DNA of 64,000 bases from Bog-159 sp049511415 (GTDB taxonomy: Bacteria; Acidobacteriota; Terriglobia; Bryobacterales; Bryobacteraceae): positions 1 through 64,000 of the forward strand of contig JBEKYC010000012.1 in NCBI GenBank assembly GCA_049511415.1, written 5' to 3'. The notes under the pieces are model-generated. The model did not search any database. It worked only from the letters and a program-made list of their open reading frames with translations, and was not told the origin of the DNA. The position numbers were made by a program, and so were the translations under genes. Positions 34,901 through 42,455 of the stretch are shown here, one piece after another; positions within the stretch are counted from its first letter, which is position 1, and each line of letters starts with the position of its first letter.

Positions 34901-35988
34901 CGGGAGTGAATTATACCAGCGCGAATCCGCCGTTTGCTGGGGTTTTCGGCATCCCCTGGGGCTTTGACGCCGGCAGCCATCCGAATGCGGCAGGCGCCAA
35001 CGCACCGGCTAATGAATCCATCCGGGCCTTCGATAATACGCCGGTCCAGGGCGGCAGTTTCGATCCGGTTTTCAGCGCGGTGGGGGAGCAACTGTACGTG
35101 GCTACACCGGGCCTGGTCACGGATCCGGACGACGTTTTCAGCTCGGGCGGCGTGGCGTCCATCAATCGCAAGCTCATGGCCACGGGCGCCAGTTGCGGCT
35201 CACATCCGCTCATCGATCTCAGCGGTCCGGGTTCCCGTATCGCCACGGATGGATCGAACTCTTACAGTTATTGCATGGCGCGGGCTAACGGCGAGTGCTT
35301 GGCCAACAGCACGGCGGGCCAGATTTACGTGAATTGCCCGGGTGTGATCTGGGATCGTTGCACGGGCAGCGGCATCCATGGCGGCACCCCGCTGGGCGTG
35401 GGCAACGACATCTGCGTGTCCAATATCGGCGCCGCGGCAAATGCCGTCCGGCAGTTCACTTTGGACCATACGGACTTCGCGGGAGCCTTTACGCGTACGC
35501 TGGTGACGGCCACCTCGCGGCTGCGCATGGTGGGCGGATTCGAGAACAACCGGTTGCTGCCGGACAACTCGTGGCTGCTGTTCCGCGCCGAGTGGCTCAA
35601 TTACAACCGGGAAGAGATGTGGATGGCCAAACTGCCGCCCTATCCATCACCCGACTCGATCGGGCGGGGAACCTTCGTGCCCATGGTGTTGAATTTGCAA
35701 CCACCGGCGGGCGTTAAAGCGGATAATGCGGTGGTGCAATTCGGATACGCCGAGTACGGCGGCAATTGTACCAGCCGCCACGATCCCTGTATGGCGAGCG
35801 CAGCGATGATCGGGTCGCCGCCATTTCTGTTCGCCAGCGAGAATCCCAAGGGAATGCCGTGCTCTGCGACATGCACCATCGCGATTCCCGCCATCTCACA
35901 GCGGGTTCTGTATTATCATGTCAGTTACCGCGACAAATCGAACGCGGTGCTGAGTTCCACCCCGCAGCAGGCTGCCACGGTACCTTAG
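31978..35988 (+). CDS. Large secreted protein of unknown function
   Basis: A 1336-residue protein starting at a GTG 9 bp after the ligase stop. Residues 1-28 contain a hydrophobic stretch (YGLVLLVAAG) that may be a signal peptide. An FN3/Ig-like sandwich follows (VRVNGVTATQAIISYTAPDQ and ATFTFSTSNIPLG). The rest is rich in Gly, Ser, Asn, Thr and Pro with many short beta motifs and paired Cys (for example CSTPPST, CFNKLVAGGFFCLYG), as in extracellular beta proteins. No catalytic motif was recognised. It ends with another FN3-like strand set (RVLYYHVSYRDKSNAVLSSTP). Its position between the Wzy/WaaL-like gene and the uronate dehydrogenase suggests a link with the exported polysaccharide; that is inference. 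Confidence 0.75.
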   Translation: MGATKTLRFCSYGLVLLVAAGERGFGAIADVRVNGVTATQAIISYTAPDQNPCTIQVSENASLAPLVHDVDPAIFAGSDQDNRPGNMTGGTARVAVIGKRSAELATAGTYAGVRHFSRALEAFTAHYASIACGSDTATFTFSTSNIPLGNTYGDPWLQDPAHPGDQPWPEAVGGVQPESFIDPLTGVLLQRIGTRGQNWGYWAHMPFGTAYNQGQLPCDSGGPWSNPCSVLADDGASSSAANSTAWLVIRAPLANGNAWNAGYGSWDYGQGWTLDQLAVNIKGYVNSTTAGNRQMDVCLSLNGGASCASQIQTLTLGSKASSAAQTVGQADTSQFGILPWLLDTNPRFNVQESSPHSGRADVSLHDIRSPAGHPPTPQAVLSWTSGLPFSLYWNSGGSGRVRVSANDDACSTPPSTTTSQEFTISSFLDGTHLLVAGTPPTGNNLYWCANNFAIMVRRHQAPTDGSTAYLQYAEMAAVESTSPTYPDNGAGTACFNKLVAGGFFCLYGGLYWINPANGTSVYYGYMIAPSSRVANPWGTIGTIPAGESAVIDQTQDNFTFYNIGFDPAGGGPLVVRGVFNPASIQQPATPYANGSQIGNAAVKTANTYSISFTNGLAFTNLTPQVTAASSVAAQMAAFDPTFQAAYFKTGPNGWNCAPAAMSAGVFYFDCLSLGGDSPAWIFAFSPGDGDPTHAGQPGGPRIIGAVNSFNTPNGPVAATQTAATGRSLHAVSETGETGWVQLQMNPYPPISTSSISNIPASSSTCSSLGIPGGGECIQININSASGGGATGYEPYLAGSFRQFQFTGAPGELRTTQPGDTACVAASTVANCNWPSRANELMTLLQKNAGGQWIFRRSAYGAQLAVPQGPVTLWWMSVQSSIPPGGTTANASLAAYWSPVNGCGGAPDPHGNCLLQDTNNTSGHGEWRDGGEAVATNVPAWSRPIYGWPTDYQTAVGSVPGILGLPFGNVTPNQAAGVNYTSANPPFAGVFGIPWGFDAGSHPNAAGANAPANESIRAFDNTPVQGGSFDPVFSAVGEQLYVATPGLVTDPDDVFSSGGVASINRKLMATGASCGSHPLIDLSGPGSRIATDGSNSYSYCMARANGECLANSTAGQIYVNCPGVIWDRCTGSGIHGGTPLGVGNDICVSNIGAAANAVRQFTLDHTDFAGAFTRTLVTATSRLRMVGGFENNRLLPDNSWLLFRAEWLNYNREEMWMAKLPPYPSPDSIGRGTFVPMVLNLQPPAGVKADNAVVQFGYAEYGGNCTSRHDPCMASAAMIGSPPFLFASENPKGMPCSATCTIAIPAISQRVLYYHVSYRDKSNAVLSSTPQQAATVP

Positions 35989-36032
35989 CGGCTGCCGGCT
36001 GGCCCACATTCTTCACATGTCATACTGAGGAC

Positions 36033-37304
36033 GTGAACGCGTCTAATAGTGACGTCCGGGTCGCCGTGTTAGGGCTGGGATATGTCGGGGCAGTCACGGC
36101 TGCCTGCCTGGCGCACCTGGGCCATCCCGTGACCGGCGTAGACCGGGATGAGCACAAGGTAAAGAGTATCGCGAATGGGCAGGCCCCCTTCTACGAACCG
36201 GGATTGACCGAGCTGATCGAGGAGGGCCTGGCGGGCGGCCGTTTATCGGCCACCGGTTCCCTGGAGCAAGCGCTGGCCGATGCGGATATCGCGCTCATTT
36301 GCGTGGGGACGCCATCGGAACGCAACGGGAATCTGGGACTCGATCAATTGCGCCGTGTCTGCGGCCAGATCGCGGATCTGTGCGCTGGCCGGGCCTTTCG
36401 GCCGATCGTAGCCGTACGCAGTACCGTCTTCCCGGGAACCTGCGAGGAATTGGCGGCGCAATGCCTGGGCGGAGCTGATCGCTTCGCGGTGGTTTCCAAC
36501 CCGGAATTCCTGCGCGAAGGAAACGCGGTACGCGATTTTCTGGAGCCCTCCCTGCTGGTGGTGGGCGGCAGCCATCGCGAGGCCGTGGAACGGGTCGCGG
36601 CACTGTATTCCGGCCTCGCTGCCGATGCCTGTCTGGTGTCTCTGCGCACGGCGGAGATGATCAAGTACGCCTGCAACACTTTTCATGCCCTGAAAGTAGC
36701 CTTCGCCAACGAGATGGGCGCGCTCGGCGGCGCCTTGGGCATCTCCGCGGCCGAAGTGATGGATACTTTATGCCGTGACACCCGATTGAATATTTCCAGC
36801 GCCTATCTGAAGCCCGGTTTTGCGTTTGGCGGCTCGTGTCTGCCGAAGGACTTGCGCGCGTTGGTCTACCGGGCGGGGCGCCTGGATCTGAAAGTGCCTC
36901 TACTGGAGACGGTATTGCCCAGCAACGAGCAGCATCTGCGCCGGGCCATCCAGAAAGTGCTTGACTTGCCCGCGGAACGGTTGGGCGTGTTCGGGCTGGC
37001 TTTCAAGGAAAATACCGACGATCTGCGCGAAAGCCCGGTTGTCAGCTTGCTCGAGCATCTGATCGGCAAAGGACGCCAAGTCCGGGTGCACGATCCACAC
37101 ATCCGCCTGGAAGAGATTTACGGCAGCAATCAGCGCTTCGTGCTGGCGGCCATTCCGCACATTGCCAACTTGCTGGAGCCTGATTTGGAGAAGATGCTGG
37201 CGTGGGCCGGGCACGTGGTGGTGACGCAACGACCTTCCGTGCAAGCGGCCGAAGCGATCCGGCGCAGCGGGGTTCCGGTGCTCGATCTGGCCGGCGCTCA
37301 GTGA
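36033..37304 (+). CDS. UDP-glucose/GDP-mannose 6-dehydrogenase family
   Basis: Cytosolic enzyme that oxidises a nucleotide hexose to its uronate in two NAD-dependent steps. With the GTG start at 36033 it has 423 residues. The Rossmann loop is GLGYVG (14-19), TVFPGT and NPEFLREGNAV follow, and the catalytic Cys269 with Lys272 lies in FAFGGSCLPKDLRAL, a form typical of GDP-mannose dehydrogenase (AlgD) as well as some UDP-glucose dehydrogenases. The C-terminal domain has AFKENTDDLRESP. The frame is open upstream to 35766 but inside the previous gene; GAGG just before the GTG supports the later start. It supplies uronic acid that the AsnB-like enzyme could amidate. Confidence 0.92.
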   Translation: MNASNSDVRVAVLGLGYVGAVTAACLAHLGHPVTGVDRDEHKVKSIANGQAPFYEPGLTELIEEGLAGGRLSATGSLEQALADADIALICVGTPSERNGNLGLDQLRRVCGQIADLCAGRAFRPIVAVRSTVFPGTCEELAAQCLGGADRFAVVSNPEFLREGNAVRDFLEPSLLVVGGSHREAVERVAALYSGLAADACLVSLRTAEMIKYACNTFHALKVAFANEMGALGGALGISAAEVMDTLCRDTRLNISSAYLKPGFAFGGSCLPKDLRALVYRAGRLDLKVPLLETVLPSNEQHLRRAIQKVLDLPAERLGVFGLAFKENTDDLRESPVVSLLEHLIGKGRQVRVHDPHIRLEEIYGSNQRFVLAAIPHIANLLEPDLEKMLAWAGHVVVTQRPSVQAAEAIRRSGVPVLDLAGAQ

Positions 37305-38815
37305 CCCAATGCCGCCTTCAGCGCGGCCATTTTACGCCGTGCCATATCTTTCTCCTCGGATGTAGGTATGCGGGCGACGAATACGGCGGCCACGTAGGCA
37401 AGCGCGAACACAACCCCGCAGACGATCAGCACGATCAGCGGACGAGCGCCCGACAAAGGGAGCCGCACGGCTTCGGCCGCCAGGCCCGCCACAATCGCGG
37501 CAATACCCAGTTTTCCCACGTCCTGCAACAACGCCACGTCGCGCCAGCCGACACCCAGAATACGGCCAAAGCGGACGGCGGTGATGGTTCGCTCGATCAC
37601 GCTCACTGCGACAACCGCCGACACGGCGCCTACCGGGCCGTAGTGGGCGATGCCGAACCACAATCCCGCAACCAGGAGCGTGCAGGTGAGAATTCTGAGA
37701 CGGATCAGGAAAAACCGCTGGGCCTCATAAGCGCGGAACAGCGGGTCCTGCAGCAGAATGCTGACCAGCAGCAGGATCAGGTTGATGCGGAAAATCGGGA
37801 CACTCGGCAACAGGCGGCGGGTGAACATGAAGGCGATCAACTCGTTGGCGGTTACGGTCAAGATAGCGAAGATCGGGAAGTACGCCGCGGCCAACTTCCG
37901 CGTGGCGCGGGCGATCAACAGAACGATCTCGCGGGTTTCGTTCAGATGCTGCAGGTAGCTCACGCGCGGGATCAAGACCGCATTGGTCGCCTCCTGCAAC
38001 AGGTTAGTGAGCGGCAGTTGGATCGTGCCAATGGCATAGATGGCGAACGCCGCCGCGCCCAGCCGATTGGAAACGAAGAAGCTGTGCAGATCCGTCTGCA
38101 CGGTATAGAGAATTCCGGCTAAACCAAGCGGCACGGCGTAGGCCAACTGGTGGCGCAGCAAGCCCAAGTCGAGGCGCCTCCAGAAGCCCGCGAAGCGGGA
38201 CTGCAGGTACCACCACAGCACACCCGTTTGCAGGAGGCCTTGCACCACCGCGGCACACATCAGCGCCCGTACCGTGCCAAAGACGATCACCGCTCCCAAG
38301 TACATCGCGGTGCGCGTGAGTTGCACGCTGACGATCATGGCGCTGGCCAGTTTCATCTCACCATTCGCTATGGGGATGATCTCGAGGGGCATGGCCATCG
38401 TCCACAACAGGATCACCACTCCCATCAGATTGGCGTAGCCCGCCAAGACCGGCTGATCGAATATCCGCCCCAACAGGGACGGCCACAGCATCAGGCACCC
38501 GCAGGCCAGCAAGCCGATGACCGCGTTAAAGGCGAAGATATTGAAGATGACTTCCGGCCGGCGGCGCGGCTCGCGCGGCAGAAAATAGTACGCGCTCATG
38601 CCGAAGCCTAACTGCAGCACCGTAACCGAGGTGGCGATCATCAGAAAGAGCTGCTTGTAGACGCCAAACTGGGGTAGGGATAACCGGCGGACCACCAGCA
38701 CCGGGAGCGCCATGTTGAACAGATACCCGAGCGTCTTGGCCACCATCAGCCAGGAAACGTGCGCGGTCAGAGATCCGCTGTCCCCGGCAGGTCCCGCCGG
38801 CGCCTGAACGCTCAT
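37298..38815 (-). CDS. Wzx-type polysaccharide flippase (MOP superfamily)
   Basis: A 505-residue membrane protein with about 12-14 helices. The N-terminal HVSWLMVAKTLGYLFNMALPVLVVRRLS has the pattern seen in Wzx/RfbX flippases. The repeat structure and the lack of catalytic motifs fit the MOP exporter superfamily. It would flip lipid-linked repeat units across the inner membrane for the Wzy-like protein at 30523. The start overlaps the stop of the upstream GT2 gene as ATGA (38812-38815). The 3' end overlaps the convergent dehydrogenase gene by 7 bp. Confidence 0.88.
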   Translation of the reverse strand: MSVQAPAGPAGDSGSLTAHVSWLMVAKTLGYLFNMALPVLVVRRLSLPQFGVYKQLFLMIATSVTVLQLGFGMSAYYFLPREPRRRPEVIFNIFAFNAVIGLLACGCLMLWPSLLGRIFDQPVLAGYANLMGVVILLWTMAMPLEIIPIANGEMKLASAMIVSVQLTRTAMYLGAVIVFGTVRALMCAAVVQGLLQTGVLWWYLQSRFAGFWRRLDLGLLRHQLAYAVPLGLAGILYTVQTDLHSFFVSNRLGAAAFAIYAIGTIQLPLTNLLQEATNAVLIPRVSYLQHLNETREIVLLIARATRKLAAAYFPIFAILTVTANELIAFMFTRRLLPSVPIFRINLILLLVSILLQDPLFRAYEAQRFFLIRLRILTCTLLVAGLWFGIAHYGPVGAVSAVVAVSVIERTITAVRFGRILGVGWRDVALLQDVGKLGIAAIVAGLAAEAVRLPLSGARPLIVLIVCGVVFALAYVAAVFVARIPTSEEKDMARRKMAALKAALGH

Positions 38816-39813
38816 GGTTCCGTCTTCAGTTTATAGACATGCCGGTAGCGCCACTGGTAGATGTTTCGCAGCAACCGCGGCGAAACGCGAAGCAATAGCA
38901 CTACCAGCGTCAGCCTGACCGACTTGAAGTGCCGGTTCGACCAGGACAGATCGCGGATTGCCGCATCCATATCGCCGGCCAGAAAGGCACGCTTGCCGTT
39001 TTCAAGCGACAGGCGGGCGCGCTGGTGTCCGCATTGCCATTCGATTGCCTGACGCTCGGTTCCAGTGAGGTTGGGGTCCCGGTCAGCTTTGGCCAGCACC
39101 GCGAGGTAGCCTTCAATCATGTGCACGGAGTCGGCCGACAGGCTGCCCGCCTGCCGCCGGTAACTTCCCAACACCCGCCTTTGATACACGATGCGGCCAC
39201 CGCGTTTCACGATACGCAGCCACATGTCGATGTCTTCCGTGCCGCGGAATGCCGGATCGAACAGGCCGGCATCCAAAAGTGTCCGCCGGCGCACCAGGCT
39301 GACACAGATCTGCACGGTGCACCGGAGCATGACCAGACTCTCGAAGGTCACATCTCCCGCCGACGGAGACAGCTCCATCAACGTGCGGCCGCCTTCCAGC
39401 GCATCTCCGAAAATACGCGCATCCGCGTAGACCATGTCGATCGACGGATCGGCATCCAGCACGCCGACCTGCGACGCCAGGTGATCCGGCTCCCACAGGT
39501 CGTCGGCATCGAGCAACGCCACGTACTCACCGCGCGCCGCCAGGATGCCGGTGTTGCGGGCGCCGGCCGGTCCTTGATTATCCTGCCGAATGTATGTAAT
39601 CCGGTCTGCGTATGGCGCCAGCGACTCCTCCAATTCCCGGCTATCCGGCGAACCATCGTTCACAACGATGATCTCGTAATCCTCAAAACTCTGCGCCAGC
39701 ACCGATTCGATCGTGGCCGCGATCGAGCCTGCGGCGCGATAAGCGGGGATAACGACACTGACCACAGCCCGCAGAATAACACGCCACATGCGACAATAGC
39801 GGTTCTTACTCAT
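38812..39813 (-). CDS. GT2-family glycosyltransferase
   Basis: A 333-residue GT-A glycosyltransferase with VVSVVIPAYRAAGSIAATI, VNDGSPDS, the metal-binding LLDADDLWEPDHL and the acceptor-side TEDIDMWLR motif. It would add one sugar to the lipid-linked unit. The listed ATG at 39813 is the earliest; the second Met (39789) or a GTG at 39765 right before the first strand are possible. With the earliest start, the ATG overlaps the ATG of the divergent gene at 39812. It is translationally coupled to the flippase gene behind it. Confidence 0.88.
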   Translation of the reverse strand: MSKNRYCRMWRVILRAVVSVVIPAYRAAGSIAATIESVLAQSFEDYEIIVVNDGSPDSRELEESLAPYADRITYIRQDNQGPAGARNTGILAARGEYVALLDADDLWEPDHLASQVGVLDADPSIDMVYADARIFGDALEGGRTLMELSPSAGDVTFESLVMLRCTVQICVSLVRRRTLLDAGLFDPAFRGTEDIDMWLRIVKRGGRIVYQRRVLGSYRRQAGSLSADSVHMIEGYLAVLAKADRDPNLTGTERQAIEWQCGHQRARLSLENGKRAFLAGDMDAAIRDLSWSNRHFKSVRLTLVVLLLRVSPRLLRNIYQWRYRHVYKLKTEP

Positions 39814-41335
39814 GGGTCAGCGCCGGAAGTTTGTCATCATCGCCACTTTTGTCTTGCTGGCCTATACAGCACTAAGCGCTGGCACCGCACATGCACTGCG
39901 GCCATGGATCGACGAAGGTTGGCACGGCGCGCCCGCATGGTCGTTGGCCTTCCGCGGCTTCATGGGAACACCCTGCTTTGTAGACCCGGGCCTGAAGGAT
40001 ATTGACCGGTACACTTACTGGATCATGCCTATTTACCCCGTGTTACAAGCGCTCTGGTACCGCTTGTTCACATTCAGCCTGGACTCCATGCGGGCACTGT
40101 CCATTCTATGCTGCCTGATTGGTATGCTGTGCTGGACGTTCGTCTTCCGGCGACTGACGGAAGATAGCCCGGGCGCTATGCTCTTTCTCGCGCTGATGGC
40201 TTGTGACTACGTCAGTGTCACCGGCGCCGCGACCGGCCGCCCCGATGCGATGGCGTTTATGTTTCAGGCCGCCGCCTTCGGTCTCTATCTGCATTGGCGC
40301 GAGAAGCGATTGTCCCGCGCCATCCTGGTAAGCCAGACTCTGGTGGTCGCCAGCGGACTTACACATCCGAATGGCGGCATGTTGTCTTTTCTGGGCGTTC
40401 TCTGGCTGGTGCTCTATCTCGACCGCCGCCGGTTGCGCCCCGTGCATTTCGCCTTGGCCGCCATTCCATACGGTTTAGGCGCAATCGGCTGGGGCGCCTA
40501 TATCGCGCGCGACCCGGCGGCCTTTGTGTCGCAGTATGGCTATCAACTCGGGTCGCGGACACTGACTTCCCCATGGGCGTTGCTGCAGGATGAACTGGTG
40601 AAACGATATCTCACCATGATGGGCCTGCGCGGACACTCCGTGGGCAGTTATGGCCCGCACTTTCTGAAAGCCCTGGTGTTCGCCGCTTACGCAGTCAGCG
40701 CCGCGGCGGTTCTGGGCATTCGCGCTCTGCGGCGCAGAATTGTTAGCGCCGTCCTGTTGGGGTTCATAGGCATTGACTTTCTTTTTTTCACCTTCTTGGA
40801 AGGAACCAAAGCCGCCTACTACCTGATCTATCTGGTCTATCCCTTGACGGCTGTGACAGTGGTATTCGCGCGATGGTGCTGGCAGCGTTACCCGCGGGCG
40901 CGGCCGGCAGTCGGGCTGTGTCTCTGTGGAGTGTTCGCGATTCAAACTGGCGGCGTTTTGTACCGCCTGCGGCGCGATGCCTTTCACAAGGAGTATTTGC
41001 CCGCGGTCGCGTTTCTGCGTTCCCATGCCAAGCCTGGTGATCTGGTTGCAGGCAGCCATGAACTCGGCTTTCTGCTGGGCTTCCAAGGCCATTTCGTGGA
41101 CGATCACCTGCTGGGTTTGAACACCGGCCGGTGGCCCGATTTCATCTTCGTGGAAGAGATTTACCGGTTGCGCTTTGAAACCGTTCAGTTGAAAAATCCC
41201 GCACAATACACGCAGTTGCGCGAGAGACTGGCGCACTACACAATCGTATACGACAAAGACTTTTTCCAGATTCTGGAACGTCAGGCGGACCTGCGCGCCG
41301 GCGTGCGCCAGGTCACGATGGCGGTCGCGCCGTAG
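39812..41335 (+). CDS. GT-C-like polytopic membrane glycosyltransferase
   Basis: A 507-residue membrane protein. A first helix (KFVIIATFVLLAYTAL) is followed by the acidic loop RPWIDEGWHG, matching the Asp-Glu loop of GT39/PMT-type enzymes, and about ten further helices. The C-terminal region (PGDLVAGSHELGFLLGF) is like the periplasmic tail in this group. It likely transfers a sugar from polyprenyl-phosphate in the periplasm. The 3' end overlaps the convergent DPM1-GtrA gene by 55 bp. Confidence 0.78.
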   Translation: MGQRRKFVIIATFVLLAYTALSAGTAHALRPWIDEGWHGAPAWSLAFRGFMGTPCFVDPGLKDIDRYTYWIMPIYPVLQALWYRLFTFSLDSMRALSILCCLIGMLCWTFVFRRLTEDSPGAMLFLALMACDYVSVTGAATGRPDAMAFMFQAAAFGLYLHWREKRLSRAILVSQTLVVASGLTHPNGGMLSFLGVLWLVLYLDRRRLRPVHFALAAIPYGLGAIGWGAYIARDPAAFVSQYGYQLGSRTLTSPWALLQDELVKRYLTMMGLRGHSVGSYGPHFLKALVFAAYAVSAAAVLGIRALRRRIVSAVLLGFIGIDFLFFTFLEGTKAAYYLIYLVYPLTAVTVVFARWCWQRYPRARPAVGLCLCGVFAIQTGGVLYRLRRDAFHKEYLPAVAFLRSHAKPGDLVAGSHELGFLLGFQGHFVDDHLLGLNTGRWPDFIFVEEIYRLRFETVQLKNPAQYTQLRERLAHYTIVYDKDFFQILERQADLRAGVRQVTMAVAP

Positions 41336-42414
41336 TTCCAGACCGACGCCACGGCCAGGCCGCAGACGCTCGCCAGGGGCCACCAGATGCCGCGGGTCTG
41401 CAGGAATTGCGCAACCGCATAGTTGCACAGGCTGCCAACCGAACAGGCGGCGCAAAAGAGCAGCAATCCGGTCAGCAGGCGCCAGCCGCGGCGGCGGCGG
41501 TCACTGTAGGTGAAAATATTATTCAGCAGGAAATTTCCGGCCATGGCGACCACGATGGCTCCTATGAGCGCCGAGGAAAACGAAAGATCCAGCCCGCGGT
41601 AGAGCAACCAGAGCGCGCCCAGGTAAACACCCACGCCACCCAGCCCCACCAAACAGAAGAGCACAAAGCGCACTGGCAGCCATGCTCCGATCAGTTTATC
41701 TAGCACCAGGTAGAGATACTCCATGGCCACGTTGACGTCCAGCTTGCTTTGTCCGCGCTGACGCGGCTGGAAGACATACGGGATCTCCGCGAAGCGCACG
41801 GGCCGCGGCGAGGAGGCTACCAGGTCCAGCAGAATCTTGAAGCCGACCCCGGTCGTGCGCCGCATGACTTCTTCGAAAAAGCCGCGTGTGAGCATGAAGT
41901 ACCCGCTCATGGGATCACTCAGCTCGTGTTTGCCAACCAGTTTGCTCATCCGGCGGCCAAACTGGCTCAATACCACGCGCTCGCGCGCAAACTCACCCAT
42001 GCCTCCGCCGGCAATGTTGCGGCTGCCGATTACCAGATCATATTCTCCCGAGCGGATGGTTTCTAGCATCCGCGGCAGGACGGACTCATCGTGCTGCAAG
42101 TCCGCATCCATCATGGCCAGATAGGGTGCGCTGCCGCTCAACATGCCCTCAAGTCCGGCCGAGGCCAGGCCCCGCCGGCCGATGCGCTGGATCACGCGGA
42201 CGCGCGGTTCCGTGCGCGCAATCTCACGCACAAGGCCGGCCGTTCCGTCCGGCGAATCGTCGTCGACGAACACCACCTCGAAGACGACGCCGCGCAAAAC
42301 CGCCTTCAGCCGTGCGAGCAGCGGCTCAACATTCTCCCGCTCGTTGAATGTGGGGACAATGATCGACAATTCCAATGGGCCGGCCAGACCCGCGGACTCC
42401 AGCGGGTCACTCAT
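41281..42414 (-). CDS. Polyprenyl-phosphate mannose/glucose synthase fused to GtrA-like domain
   Basis: A 377-residue protein. The N-terminal GT2 domain is DPM1-like: LSIIVPTFNERENV, FVDDDSPDGT, the metal motif MMDADLQHD and QRGQSKLD. It would make polyprenyl-phosphate-linked sugar on the cytosolic face. The last 130 residues hold four hydrophobic segments of the GtrA type (RFVLFCLVGLGGVGVYL; NNIFTYSDRRRRG), which may flip or present the product. It is the logical donor supplier for the GT-C enzymes next to it (39812, 42456, 20630). It is divergent from 42456 with a 41-bp gap. Confidence 0.92.
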   Translation of the reverse strand: MSDPLESAGLAGPLELSIIVPTFNERENVEPLLARLKAVLRGVVFEVVFVDDDSPDGTAGLVREIARTEPRVRVIQRIGRRGLASAGLEGMLSGSAPYLAMMDADLQHDESVLPRMLETIRSGEYDLVIGSRNIAGGGMGEFARERVVLSQFGRRMSKLVGKHELSDPMSGYFMLTRGFFEEVMRRTTGVGFKILLDLVASSPRPVRFAEIPYVFQPRQRGQSKLDVNVAMEYLYLVLDKLIGAWLPVRFVLFCLVGLGGVGVYLGALWLLYRGLDLSFSSALIGAIVVAMAGNFLLNNIFTYSDRRRRGWRLLTGLLLFCAACSVGSLCNYAVAQFLQTRGIWWPLASVCGLAVASVWNYGATAIVTWRTPARRSA

Positions 42415-42455
42415 CTGAAAAAGGGCATCTTAATGCCTCATGTTACCCTACCGTC

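Noticed and set aside
35766..36032. 89-residue N-terminal extension of the nucleotide-sugar dehydrogenase
   Set aside because: It runs inside the end of the secreted-protein gene and passes through the intergenic bases; the Rossmann fold starts right after the GTG at 36033.
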